Assembly (NCBI GenBank): GCA_963971405.1
Contig: OZ020489.1
Span: 12,152,001-12,216,000, forward strand
Direction: 5' to 3'
Origin: Psococerastis gibbosa
Lineage: Eukaryota > Arthropoda > Insecta > Psocodea > Psocidae
Length of the DNA: 64,000 nt
The position numbers and the translations under genes were made by a program. The notes under the pieces are model-generated. The model saw only the letters and a program-made list of their open reading frames with translations, had not been told where the DNA came from and searched no databases. Positions 14,901-28,567 of this stretch are shown piece after piece; the first letter of the stretch is position 1; the number at the start of each line of letters is the position of its first letter.

Positions 14901-17900
14901 AAAGATATAGGTGTCTTAATTTTGCTTATTTTGGCTCATTGTATTGTACTTAACACTGAGCAATTGTTCCTGCGTGTTCATCGGCGTAAATGTGGCTAAA
15001 AAAAATTCATTCGACAAGAATAAGAAAAATAGCTATTTACTTATTTTTTTTTTAAAGGTTTTAAAAAGATATAGGTGTCTTTATTTTGCTTATTTTGGCT
15101 CAATGTATTGTACTTAACATTGAGCAATTGCTCCTTCGTGTTCATCGGTGTAAATGAAGCTTAAAAAAATTCATTCGACAAGAATACGAAAAATAGCTAA
15201 TTACTTATTTTTTTTTTTTTTAAAGGTTTTAAAAAGATATAGGTGTCTTAATTTTGCTTATTTTGGCTCACTGTACTGTATCTAACATTAGGCAATTGCT
15301 CCAGCGTGTTCATCGGTGTAAATGTAGCTACAAAAAATTCATTCGACAAGAATACGAAAAATAGCTATTTACTTATTTTATTTTTTTTAAAGGTTTTAAA
15401 AAGATATAGGTGTCTTAATTTTGCTAATTTTGGCTCATTGTATTGTACTAAACATTGAGCAATTGTTCCTGCGTGTTCATCGGTGTAAATGTGGCTAAAA
15501 AAAATTCATTCGACAAGAATAAGAAAAATAGCTATTTACTTATTTTATTTTTTTTAAAGGTTTTAAAAAGATATAGGTGCCTTTATTTTGCTTATTTTGG
15601 CTCAATGTATTGCACTTAACATTGAGCAATTGCTCCTTCGTGTTCATCGGTGTAAATGAAGCTTAAAAAAATTCATACGGCAAGAATACGAAAAATAGCT
15701 AATTACTTATTTTATTTTTTTTTAAAGGTTTTAAAAAGATATAGGTGTCTTAATTTTGCTTATTTTGGCTCACTGTACTGTATCTAACATTAGGCAATTG
15801 CTCCAGCGTGTTCATCGGTGTAAATGTAGCTACAAAAAATTCATTCGACAAGAATACGAAAAATAGCTATATACTTATTTTTTTTTTTAAAGGTCTTGAT
15901 ATGATATGAGTGTCTTAATTTTGCTTATTTTGGCTCATTGTATTGTACTTAACATTGAGCAATTGCTCCTGCGTGTTCATCGGTGTAAATGTAGCTGAAA
16001 AAAATTCATTCGACAAGAATAAGAAAAATAGCTATTTACTTATTTTATTTTTTTTAAAGGTTTTAAAAAGATATAGGTGTCTTAATTTTGCTAATTTTGG
16101 CTCATTGTATTGTACTTAACATTGAGCAATTGTTCCTGCGTGTTCATCGGTGTAAATGTGGCTAAAAAAAATTCATTCGACAAGAATAAGAAAAATAGCT
16201 ATTTACTTATTTTTTTTTTTTAAAGGTTTTAAAAAGATATAGGTGTCTTTATTTTGCTTATTTTGGCTCCATGTATTGTACTTAACCTTGAGCAATTGCT
16301 CCTGCGTGTTCATCGGTGTAAATGTAGCTTAAAAAAATTCATACGGCAAGAATACGAAAAATAGCTAATTACTTATTTTATTTTTTTTAAAGGTTTTAAA
16401 AAGATATAGGTGTCTTAATTTTGCTTATTTTGGCTCATTGTATTGTATCTAACATTAGGCAATTGCTCCAGCGTGTTCATCGGTGTAAATGTAGCTACAA
16501 AAAATTCATTCGACAAGAATTCGAAAAATAGCTATATACTTATTTTTTTTTTTAAAGGTCTTGATATGATATGAGTGTCTTAATTTTGCTTATTTTGGCT
16601 CATTGTATTGTACTTAACATTGAGCAATTGCTCCTGCGTGTTCATCGGTGTAAATGTAGCTAAACAAAATTCATTCGACAAGAATAAGAAAAATAGCTAT
16701 TTACTTATTTTATTTTTTTTAAAGGTTTTAAAAAGATATTGGTGTCTTAATTTTGCTTATTTTGGCTCATTGTATTGTACTTAACATTGAGCACTTGCTC
16801 CTGCGTGTTCATCGGTGTAAATATAGCTTAAAAAAATTCATACGGCAAGAATACGAAAAATAGCTAATTACTTATTTTATTTTTTTTAAAGGTATTAAAA
16901 AGATATAGGTGTCTTAATTTTGCTTTTTTTGGCTCATTGTATTGTATCTAACATTATGCAATTGCTCCAGCGTGTTCACCGGTGTAAATGTAGCTACAAA
17001 AAATTCATTCGACAAGAATACGAAAAATAGCTATATACTTATTTTTTTTTTTAAAGGTCTTGATATGATATGAGTGTCTTAATTTTGCTTATTTTGGCTC
17101 AATGAATCGTACTTAACATTGACCAATTGCTCCTGCGTGTTCATCGGTGTAAATGTAGCTAAAAAAAATTCATTCGACAAGAATAAGAAAAATAGCTATT
17201 TACTTATTTTATTTTTTTTAAAGGTTTTAAAAAGATGTAGGTGTCTTAATTTTGCTTATTTTGGCTCATTGTATTGTACTTAACATTGAGCAATTGTTCT
17301 TGCGTGTTCATCGGTGTAAATGTGGCTAAAAAAAATTCATTCGACAAGAATAAGAAAAATAGCTATTTACTTATTTTATTTTTTTTAAAGGTTTTAAAAA
17401 GATATAGGTGCCTTTATTTTGCTTATTTTGGCTCAATGTATTGTACTTAACATTGAGCAATTGCTCCTTCGTGTTCATCGGTGTAAATGAAGCTTAAAAA
17501 AATTCATACGGCAAGAATACGAAAAATAGCTAATTACTTATTTTATTTTTTTTTAAAGGTTTTAAAAAGATATAGGTGTCTTAATTTTGCTTATTTTGGC
17601 TCACTGTACTGTATCTAACATTAGGCAATTGCTCCAGCGTGTTCATCGGTGTAAATGTAGCTACAAAAAATTCATTCGACAAGAATACGAAAAATAGCTA
17701 TATACTTATTTTTTTTTTTAAAGGTCTTGATATGATATGAGTGTCTTAATTTTGCTTATTTTGGCTCATTGTGTTGTACTTACATTGAGCAATTGCTCCT
17801 GCGTGTTCATCGGTGTAAATGTAGCTGAAAAAAATTCATTCGACAAGAATAAGAAAAATAGCTATTTACTTATTTTATTTTTTTTAAAGGTTTCAAAAAG

Positions 17901-20780
17901 ATATAGGTGTCTTAATTTTGCTAATTTTGGCTCATTGTATTGTACTTAACATTGAGCAATTGTTCCTGCGTGTTCATCGGTGTAAATGTGGCTAAAAAAA
18001 ATTCATTCGACAAGAATAAGAAAAATAGCTATTTACTTATTTTTTTTTTTTAAAGGTTTTAAAAAGATATAGGTGTCTTAATTTTGCTTATTTTGGCTCA
18101 ATGTATTGTATGTAACATTAGGCAATTGCTCCAGCGTGTTCGTCGGTGTAAATGTAGCTACAAAAAATTCATTCGACAAGAATTCGAAAAATAGCTATAT
18201 ACTTATTTTTTTTTTTAAAGGTCTTGATATGATATGAGTGTCTTAATTTTGCTTATTTTGGCTCATTGTATTGTACTTAACATTGAGCAATTGCTCCTGC
18301 GTGTTCATCGGTGTAAATGTAGCTAAAAAAAATTCATTCGACAAGAATAAGAAAAATAGCTATTTACTTATTTTATTTTTTTTAAAGGTTTTAAAAAGAT
18401 ATTGGTGTCTTAATTTTGCTTATTTTGGCTCATTGTATTGTACTTAACATTGAGCAATTGCTCCTGCGTGTTCATCGGTGTAAATGTAGCTAAAAAAAAT
18501 TCATTCGACAAGAATAAGAAAAATAGCTATTTACTTATTTTATTTTTTTTAAAGGTTTTAAAAAGATATAGGTGTCTTAATTTTGCTTATTTTGGCTCAC
18601 TGTACTGTATCTAACATTAGGCAATTGCTCCAGCGTGTTCATCTGTGTAAATGTAGCTACAAAAAATTCATTCGACAAGAATACGAAAAATAGCTATATA
18701 CTTATTTTTTTTTTTAAAGGTCTTGATATGATATGAGTGTCTTAATTTTGCTTATTTTGGCTCACTGTATTGTACTTAACATTGAGCAATTGCTCCTGCG
18801 TGTTCATCGGTGTAAATGTAGCTAAAAAAAATTCATTCGACAAGAATAAGAAAAATAGCTATTTGCTTATTTTATTTTTTTTAAAGGTTTTAAAAAGATA
18901 TAGGTGTCTTAATTTTGCTTATTTTGGCTCATTGTATTGTACTTAACACTGAGCAATTGTTCCTGCGTGTTCATCGGCGTAAATGTGGCTAAAAAAAATT
19001 CATACGGCAAGAATACGAAAAATAGCTAATTACTTATTTTTTTTTTTTAAAGGTTTTAAAAAGATATAGGTGTCTTAATTTTGCTTATTTTGGCTCACTG
19101 TACTGTATCTAACATCAGGCAATTGCTCCAGCGTGTTCATCGGTGTAAATGTAGCTACAAAAAATTCATTCGACAAGAATACGAAAAATAGCTATTTACT
19201 TATTTTATTTTTTTTAAAGGTTTTAAAAAGATATAGGTGTCTTAATTTTGCTAATTTTGGCTCATTGTATTGTACTTAACATTGAGCAATTGTTCCTGCG
19301 TGTTCATCGGTGTAAATGTGGCTAAAAAAAATTCATTCGACAAGAATAAGAAAAATAGCTATTTACTTATTTTATTTTTTTTAAAGGTTTTAAAAAGATA
19401 TAGGTGCCTTTATTTTGCTTATTTTGGCTCAATGTATTGCACTTAACATTGAGCAATTGCTCCTTCGTGTTCATCGGTGTAAATGAAGCTTAAAAAAATT
19501 CATACGGCAAGAATACGAAAAATAGCTAATTACTTATTTTATTTTTTTTTAAAGGTTTTAAAAAGATATAGGTGTCTTAATTTTGCTTATTTTGGCTCAC
19601 TGTACTGTATCTAACATTAGGCTATTGCTCCAGCGTGTTCATCGGTGTAAATGTAGCTACAAAAAATTCATTCGACAAGAATACGAAAAATAGCTATATA
19701 CTTATTTTTTTTTTTAAAGGTCTTGATATGATATGAGTGTCTTAATTTTGCTTATTTTGGCTCATTGTGTTGTACTTAACATTGAGCAATTGCTACTGCG
19801 TGTTCATCGGTGTAAATGTAGCTGAAAAAAATTCATTCGACAAGAATAAGAAAAATAGCTATTTACTTATTTTATTTTTTTTAAAGGTTTTAAAAAGATA
19901 TAGGTGTCTTAATTTTGCTAATTTTGGCTCATTGTATTGTACTTAACATTGAGCAATTGTTCCTGCGTGTTCATCGGTGTAAATGTGGCTAAAAAAAATT
20001 CATTCGACAAGAATAAGAAAAATAGCTATTTACTTATTTTTTTTTTTTAAAGGTTTTAAAAAGATATAGGTGTCTTTATTTTGCTTATTTTGGCTCCATG
20101 TATTGTACTTAACCTTGAGCAATTGCTCCTGCGTGTTCATCGGTGTAAATGTAGCTTAAAAAAATTCATACGGCAAGAATACGAAAAATAGCTAATTACT
20201 TATTTTATTTTTTTTAAAGGTTTTAAAAAGATATAGGTGTCTTAATTTTGCTTATTTTGGCTCATTGTATTGTATCTAACATTAGGCAATTGCTCCAGCG
20301 TGTTCATCGGTGTAAATGTAGCTACAAAAAATTCATTCGACAAGAATTCGAAAAATAGCTATATACTTATTTTTTTTTTTTAAAGGTCTTGATATGATAT
20401 GAGTGTCTTAATTTTGCTTATTTTGGCTCATTGTATTGTACTTAACATTGAGCAATTGCTCCTGCGTGTTCATCGGTGTAAATGTAGCTAAACAAAATTC
20501 ATTCGACAAGAATAAGAAAAATAGCTATTTACTTATTTTATTTTTTTTAAAGGTTTTAAAAAGATATTGGTGTCTTAATTTTGCTTATTTTGGCTCATTG
20601 TATTGTACTTAACATTGAGCATTTGCTCCTGCGTGTTCATCGGTGTAAATATAGCTTAAAAAAATTCATACGGCAAGAATACGAAAAATAGCTAATTACT
20701 TATTTTATTTTTTTTAAAGGTATTAAAAAGATATAGGTGTCTTAATTTTGCTTTTTTTGGCTCATTGTATTGTATCTAAC
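5972..20780 (+). repeat. K-marked HOR block, 7- to 25-monomer units
   Basis: A variant of class C, here called K, has ATTATGCAATTG instead of ATTAGGCAATTG and GTTCACCGG instead of GTTCATCGG. It starts at 5972, 7135, 9299, 12792, 16953 and 20781. The five intervals are 1163, 2164, 3493, 4161 and 3828 bp, matching 7, 13, 21, 25 and 23 monomers. The first reads K-Q-D-B-E-A-b; the second K-A-D-F-C-Q-D-B-E-A-A-C-A. Another private marker, AATTCCTCC in a class C copy, recurs near 7810, 9970 and 13470. I did not see K to the right of 20.9 kb. The markers show that these units are copies of each other that gained or lost whole monomers. Confidence 0.85.
18948..19113 (+). repeat. Hybrid monomer, D' left / F or B right
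   Basis: Starts with the D' markers ACACTGAG and CGGCGTAAATGTGGC, then changes to ATACGGCAAGAATACG and CTAATTAC. The corresponding unit at 14955 has separate D' and F monomers, so one monomer length was lost here. Confidence 0.88.
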
Positions 20781-23585
20781 ATTATGCAATTGCTCCAGCG
20801 TGTTCACCGGTGTAAATGTAGCTACAAAAAATTCATTCGACAAGAATACGAAAAATAGCTATATACTTATTTTTTTTTTTAAAGGTCTTGATATGATATG
20901 AGTGTCTTAATTTTGCTTATTTTGGCTCAATGAATCGTACTTAACATTGACCAATTGCTCCTGCGTGTTCATCGGTGTAAATGTAGCTAAAAAAAATTCA
21001 TTCGACAAGAATAAGAAAAATAGCTATTTACTTATTTTATTTTTTTTAAAGGTTTTAAAAAGATGTAGGTGTCTTAATTTTGCTTATTTTGGCTCATTGT
21101 ATTGTACTTAACATTGAGCAATTGTTCTTGCGTGTTCATCGGTGTAAATGTGGCTAAAAAAAATTCATTCGACAAGAATAAGAAAAATAGCTATTTACTT
21201 ATTTTATTTTTTTTAAAGGTTTTAAAAAGATATAGGTGCCTTTATTTTGCTTATTTTGGCTCAATGTATTGTACTTAACATTGAGCAATTGCTCCTTCGT
21301 GTTCATCGGTGTAAATGAAGCTTAAAAAAATTCATACGGCAAGAATACGAAAAATAGCTAATTACTTATTTTATTTTTTTTTAAAGGTTTTAAAAAGATA
21401 TAGGTGTCTTAATTTTGCTTATTTTGGCTCACTGTACTGTATCTAACATTAGGCAATTGCTCCAGCGTGTTCATCGGTGTAAATGTAGCTACAAAAAATT
21501 CATTCGACAAGAATACGAAAAATAGCTATATACTTATTTTTTTTTTTAAAGGTCTCGATATGATATGAGTGTCTTAATTTTGCTTATTTTGGCTCATTGT
21601 ATTGTACTAACATTGAGCAATTGCTCCTGCGTGTTCATCGGTGTAAATGTAGCTGAAAAAAATTCATTCGACAAGAATAAGAAAAATAGCTATTTACTTA
21701 TTTTATTTTTTTTAAAGGTTTCAAAAAGATATAGGTGTCTTAATTTTGCTAATTTTGGCTCATTCTATTGTACTTAACATTGAGCAATTGTTCCTGCGTG
21801 TTCATCGGTGTAAATGTGGCTAAAAAAAATTCATTCGACAAGAATAAGAAAAATAGCTATTTACTTATTTTTTTTTTTTAAAGGTTTTAAAAAGATATAG
21901 GTGTCTTAATTTTGCTTATTTTGGCTCAATGTATTGTATGTAACATTAGGCAATTGCTCCAGCGTGTTCATCGGTGTAAATGTAGCTACAAAAAATTCAT
22001 TCGACAAGAATTCGAAAAATAGCTATATACTTATTTTTTTTTTTAAAGGTCTTGATATGATATGAGTGTCTTAATTTTGCTTATTTTGGCTCATTGTATT
22101 GTACTTAACATTGAGCAATTGCTCCTGCGTGTTCATCGGTGTAAATGTAGCTAAAAAAAATTCATTCGACAAGAATAAGAAAAATAGCTATTTACTTATT
22201 TTATTTTTTTTAAAGGTTTTAAAAAGATATTGGTGTCTCACTGTACTGTATCTAACATTAGGCAATTGCTCCAGCGTGTTCATCGGTGTAAATGTAGCTA
22301 CAAAAAATTCATTCGACAAGAATACGAAAAATAGCTATATACTTATTTTTTTTTTTTAAAGGTCTTGATATGATATGAGTGTCTTAATTTTGCTTATTTT
22401 GGCTCATTGTATTGTACTAACATTGAGCAATTGCTCCTGCGTGTTCATCGGTGTAAATGTAGCTGAAAAAAATTCATTCGACAAGAATAAGAAAAATAGC
22501 TATTTACTTATTTTATTTTTTTTAAAGGTTTCAAAAAGATATAGGTGTCTTAATTTTGCTAATTTTGGCTCATTGTATTGTACTTAACATTGAGCAATTG
22601 TTCCTGCGTGTTCATCGGTGTAAATGTGGCTAAAAAAAATTCATTCGACAAGAATAAGAAAAATAGCTATTTACTTATTTTTTTTTTTTAAAGGTTTTAA
22701 AAAGATATAGGTGTCTTAATTTTGCTTATTTTGGCTCAATGTATTGTATCTAACATTAGGCAATTGCTCCAGCGTGTTCATCGGTGTAAATGTAGCTACA
22801 AAAAATTCATTCGACAAGAATTCGAAAAATAGCTATATACTTATTTTTTTTTTTAAAGGTCTTGATATGATATGAGTGTCTTAATTTTGCTTATTTTGGC
22901 TCATTGTATTGTACTTAACATTGAGCAATTGCTCCTGCGTGTTCATCGGTGTAAATGTAGCTAAAAAAAATTCATTCGACAAGAATAAGAAAAATAGCTA
23001 TTTACTTATTTTATTTTTTTTAAAGGTTTTAAAAAGATATTGGTGTCTTAATTTTGCTTATTTTGGCTCATTGTATTGTACTTAACATTGAGCAATTGCT
23101 CCTGCGTGTTCATCGGTGTAAATGTAGCTAAAAAAAATTCATTCGACAAGAATAAGAAAAATAGCTATTTACTTATTTTATTTTTTTTAAAGGTTTTAAA
23201 AAGATATAGGTGTCTTAATTTTGCTTATTTTGGCTCACTGTACTGTATCTAACATTAGGCAATTGCTCCAGCGTGTTCATCGGTGTAAATGTAGCTACAA
23301 AAAATTCATTCGACAAGAATACGAAAAATAGCTATATACTTATTTTTTTTTTTAAAGGTCTTGATATGATATGAGTGTCTTAATTTTGCTTATTTTGGCT
23401 CACTGTATTGTACTTAACATTGAGCAATTGCTCCTGCGTGTTCATCGGTGTAAATGTAGCTAAAAAAAATTCATTCGACAAGAATAAGAAAAATAGCTAT
23501 TTGCTTATTTTATTTTTTTTAAAGGTTTTAAAAAGATATAGGTGTCTTAATTTTGCTTATTTTGGCTCATTGTATTGTACATAAC
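20781..23585 (+). repeat. Satellite block: transition from K-HOR to D'-HOR
   Basis: Contains the last K monomer and the first copies of the one-base-deleted junction GTACTAACATTG (usual form GTACTTAACATTG), near 21606 and 22416. The segment around 21.6-22.2 kb is repeated with an offset of 810 bp, just under five monomers. The shortfall is explained by a 20-bp deletion at 22238/22239. All bases belong to the satellite. Confidence 0.8.
22229..22248 (+). other. 20-bp deletion joining class A to class C
   Basis: The sequence GGTGTCTCACTGTACTG at 22232-22248 lacks the 20 bases that normally separate GGTGTCT from CACTGTACTG. The deletion has CT at both ends of the lost segment, a 2-bp microhomology. 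Confidence 0.9.
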
Positions 23586-26409
23586 ACTGAGCAATTGTTC
23601 CTGCGTGTTCATCGGCGTAAATGTGGCTAAAAAAAATTCATTCGACAAGAATAAGAAAAATAGCTATTTACTTATTTTTTTTTTAAAGGTTTTAAAAAGA
23701 TATAGGTGTCTTTATTTTGCTTATTTTGGCTCAATGTATTGTACTTAACATTGAGCAATTGCTCCTTCGTGTTCATCGGTGTAAATGAAGCTTAAAAAAA
23801 TTCATACGGCAAGAATACGAAAAATAGCTAATTACTTATTTTATTTTTTTTTAAAGGTTTTAAAAAGATATAGGTGTCTTAATTTTGCTTATTTTGGCTC
23901 ACTGTACTTTATCTAACATTAGGCAATTGCTCCAGCGTGTTCATCGGTGTAAATGTAGCTACAAAAAATTCATTCGACAAGAATACGAAAAATAGCTATA
24001 TACTTATTTTTTTTTTTAAAGGTCTTGATATGATATGAGTGTCTTAATTTTGCTTATTTTGGCTCAATGTATTGTACTTAACATTGAGCAATTGCTCCTT
24101 CGTGTTCATCGGTGTAAATGAAGCTTAAAAAAATTCATACGGCAAGAATACGAAAAATAGCTAATTACTTATTTTATTTTTTTTTAAAGGTTTTAAAAAG
24201 ATATAGGTGTCTTAATTTTGCTTATTTTGGCTCACTGTACTGTATCTAACATTAGGCAATTGCTCCAGCGTGTTCATCGGTGTAAATGTAGCTACAAAAA
24301 ATTCATTCGACAAGAATACGAAAAATAGCTATATACTTATTTTTTTTTTTAAAGGTCTTGATATGATATGAGTGTCTTAATTTTGCTTATTTTCGCTCAT
24401 TGTATTGTACTTAACATTGAGCAATTGCTCCTTCGTGTTTATCGGTGTAAATAAAGCTTAAAAAAATTCATACGGCAAGAATACGAAAAATAGCTAATTA
24501 CTTATTTTATTTTTTTTTAAAGGTTTTAAAAAGATATAGGTGTCTTAATTTTGCTTATTTTGGCTCACTGTACTGTATCTAACATTAGGCAATTGCTCCA
24601 GCGTGTTCATCGGTGTAAATGTAGCTACAAAAAATTCATTCGACAAGAATACGAAAAATAGCTATATACTTATTTTTTTTTTTAAAGGTCTTGATATGAT
24701 ATGAGTGTCTTAATTTTGCTTATTTTGGCTCATTGTATTGTACTAACATTGAGCAATTGCTCCTGCGTGTTCATCGGTGTAAATGTAGCTGAAAAAAATT
24801 CATTCGACAAGAATAAGAAAAATAGCTATTTACTTATTTTATTTTTTTTAAAGGTTTCAAAAAGATATAGGTGTCTTAATTTTGCTAATTTTTGCTCATT
24901 GTATTGTACTTAACATTGAGCAATTGTTCCTGCGTGTTCATCGGTGTAAATGTGGCTAAAAAAAATTCATTCGACAAGAATAAGAAAAATAGCTATTTAC
25001 TTATTTTTTTTTTTTAAAGGTTTTAAAAAGATATAGGTGTCTTAATTTTGCTTATTTTGGCTCAATGTATTGTATCTAACATTAGGCAATTGCTGCAGCG
25101 TGTTCATCGGTGTAAATGTAGCTACAAAAAATTCATTCGACAAGAATTCGAAAAATAGCTATATACTTATTTTTTTTTTTAAAGGTCTTGATATGATATG
25201 AGTGTCTTAATTTTGCTTATTTTGGCTCATTGTATTGTACTTAACATTGAGCAATTGCTCCTGCGTGTTCATCGGTGTAAATGTAGCTAAAAAAAATTCA
25301 TTCGACAAGAATAAGAAAAATAGCTATTTACTTATTTTATTTTTTTTAAAGGTTTTAAAAAGATATTGGTGTCTTAATTTTGCTTATTTTGGCTCATTGT
25401 ATTGTACTTAACATTGAGCAATTGCTCCTGCGTGTTCATCGGTGTAAATATAGCTTAAAAAAATTCATACGGCAAGAATACGAAAAATAGCTAATTACTT
25501 ATTTTATTTTTTTTAAAGGTTTTAAAAAGATATAGGTGTCTTAATTTTGCTTATTTTGGCTCATTGTATTGTATCTAACATTAGGCAATTGCTCCAGCGT
25601 GTTCATCGGTGTAAATGTAGCTACAAAAAATTCATTCGACAAGAATTCGAAAAATAGCTATATACTTATTTTTTTTTTAAAGGTCTTGATATGATATGAG
25701 TGTCTTAATTTTGCTTATTTTGGCTCATTGTATTGTACTTAACATTGAGCAATTGCTCCTGCGTGTTCATCGGTGTAAATGTAGCTAAAAAAAATTCATT
25801 CGACAAGAATAAGAAAAATAGCTATTTACTTATTTTATTTTTTTTAAAGGTTTTAAAAAGATATTGGTGTCTTAATTTTGCTTATTTTGGCTCATTGTAT
25901 TGTACTTAACATTGAGCAATTGCTCCTGCGTGTTCATCGGTGTAAATGTAGCTAAAAAAAATTCATTCGACAAGAATAAGAAAAATAGCTATTTACTTAT
26001 TTTATTTTTTTTAAAGGTTTTAAAAAGATATAGGTGTCTTAATTTTGCTTATTTTGGCTCACTGTACTGTATCTAACATTAGGCAATTGCTCCAGCGTGT
26101 TCATCGGTGTAAATGTAGCTACAAAAAATTCATTCGACAAGAATACGAAAAATAGCTATATACTTATTTTTTTTTTTAAAGGTCTTGATATGATATGAGT
26201 GTCTTAATTTTGCTTATTTTGGCTCACTGTATTGTACTTAACATTGAGCAATTGCTCCTGCGTGTTCATCGGTGTAAATGTAGCTAAAAAAAATTCATTC
26301 GACAAGAATAAGAAAAATAGCTATTTGCTTATTTTATTTTTTTTAAAGGTTTTAAAAAGATATAGGTGTCTTAATTTTGCTTATTTTGGCTCATTGTATT
26401 GTACATAAC
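23586..26409 (+). repeat. D'-marked HOR copy, 17 monomers (2824 bp)
   Basis: Begins with D', a class D monomer with GTACATAACACTGAG at its left junction and CATCGGCGTAAATG inside. The order read is D'-F-C-F-C-F-C-Q-D-E-A-b-E-A-A-C-A. Compared with the next unit it has two extra F-C dimers, so 17 instead of 13 monomers. Mean monomer length is 166.1 bp. Confidence 0.85.
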
Positions 26410-28567
26410 ACTGAGCAATTGTTCCTGCGTGTTCATCGGCGTAAATGTGGCTAAAAAAAATTCATTCGACAAGAATAAGAAAAATAGCTATTTACTTATT
26501 TTTTTTTTAAAGGTTTTAAAAAGATATAGGTGTCTTTATTTTGCTTATTTTGGCTCAATGTATTGTACTTAACATTGAGCAATTGCTCCTTCGTGTTCAT
26601 CGGTGTAAATGAAGCTTAAAAAAATTCATACGGCAAGAATACGATAAATAGCTAATTACTTATTTTATTTTTTTTTAAAGGTTTTAAAAAGATATAGGTG
26701 TCTTAATTTTGCTTATTTTGGCTCACTGTACTGTATCTAACATTAGGCAATTGCTCCAGCGTGTTCATCGGTGTAAATGTAGCTACAAAAAATTCATTCG
26801 ACAAGAATACGAAAAATAGCTATATACTTATTTTTTTTTTTAAAGGTCTTGATATGATATGAGTGTCTTAATTTTGCTTATTTTGGCTCATTGTATTGTA
26901 CTAACATTGAGCAATTGCTCCTGCGTGTTCATCGGTGTAAATGTAGCTGAAAAAAATTCATTCGACAAGAATAAGAAAAATAGCTATTTACTTATTTTAT
27001 TTTTTTTAAAGGTTTCAAAAAGATATAGGTGTCTTAATTTTGCTAATTTTGGCTCATTGTATTGTACTTAACATTGAGCAATTGTTCCTGCGTGTTCATC
27101 GGTGTAAATGTGGCTAAAAAAAATTCATTCGACAAGAATAAGAAAAATAGCTATTTACTTATTTTTTTTTTTTAAAGGTTTTAAAAAGATATAGGTGTCT
27201 TAATTTTGCTTATTTTGGCTCAATGTATTGTATCTAACATTAGGCAATTGCTCCAGCGTGTTCATCGGTGTAAATGTAGCTACAAAAAATTCATTCGACA
27301 AGAATTCGAAAAATAGCTATATACTTATTTTTTTTTTTAAAGGTCTTGATATGATATGAGTGTCTTAATTTTGCTTATTTTGGCTCATTGTATTGTACTT
27401 AACATTGAGCAATTGCTCCTGCGTGTTCATCGGTGTAAATGTAGCTAAAAAAAATTCATTCGACAAGAATAAGAAAAATAGCTATTTACTTATTTTATTT
27501 TTTTTAAAGGTTTTAAAAAGATATTGGTGTCTTAATTTTGCTTATTTTGGCTCATTGTATTGTACTTAACATTGAGCAATTGCTCCTGCGTGTTCATCTG
27601 TGTAAATATAGCTTAAAAAAATTCATACGGCAAGAATACGAAAAATAGCTAATTACTTATTTTATTTTTTTTAAAGGTTTTAAAAAGATATAGGTGTCTT
27701 AATTTTGCTTATTTTGGCTCATTGTATTGTATCTAACATTAGGCAATTGCTCCAGCGTGTTCATCGGTGTAAATGTAGCTACAAAAAATTCATTCGACAA
27801 GAATTCGAAAAATAGCTATATACTTATTTTTTTTTTAAAGGTCTTGATATGATATGAGTGTCTTAATTTTGCTTATTTTGGCTCATTGTATTGTACTTAA
27901 CATTGAGCAATTGCTCCTGCGTGTTCATCGGTGTAAATGTAGCTAAAAAAAATTCATTCGACAAGAATAAGAAAAATAGCTATTTACTTATTTTATTTTT
28001 TTTAAAGGTTTTAAAAAGATATTGGTGTCTTAATTTTGCTTATTTTGGCTCATTGTATTGTACTTAACATTGAGCAATTGCTCCTGCGTGTTCATCGGTG
28101 TAAATGTAGCTAAAAAAAATTCATTCGACAAGAATAAGAAAAATAGCTATTTACTTATTTTATTTTTTTTAAAGGTTTTAAAAAGATATAGGTGTCTTAA
28201 TTTTGCTTATTTTGGCTCACTGTACTGTATCTAACATTAGGCAATTGCTCCAGCGTGTTCATCGGTGTAAATGTAGCTACAAAAAATTCATTCGACAAGA
28301 ATACGAAAAATAGCTATATACTTATTTTTTTTTTTAAAGGTCTTGATATGATATGAGTGTCTTAATTTTGCTTATTTTGGCTCACTGTATTGTACTTAAC
28401 ATTGAGCAATTGCTCCTGCGTGTTCATCGGTGTAAATGTAGCTAAAAAAAATTCATTCGACAAGAATAAGAAAAATAGCTATTTGCTTATTTTATTTTTT
28501 TTAAAGGTTTTAAAAAGATATAGGTGTCTTAATTTTGCTTATTTTGGCTCATTGTATTGTACATAAC
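26410..28567 (+). repeat. D'-marked HOR copy, 13 monomers (2158 bp)
   Basis: Order D'-F-C-Q-D-E-A-b-E-A-A-C-A. It carries the same junction markers as the preceding unit: D' at the start, the GTACTAACATTG one-base deletion before Q, and the last A with CTATTTGCTTA. The offset of 2158 bp also relates 24701 to 26859. This is the shortest complete form of the central HOR and a useful reference for the longer ones. Confidence 0.85.
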
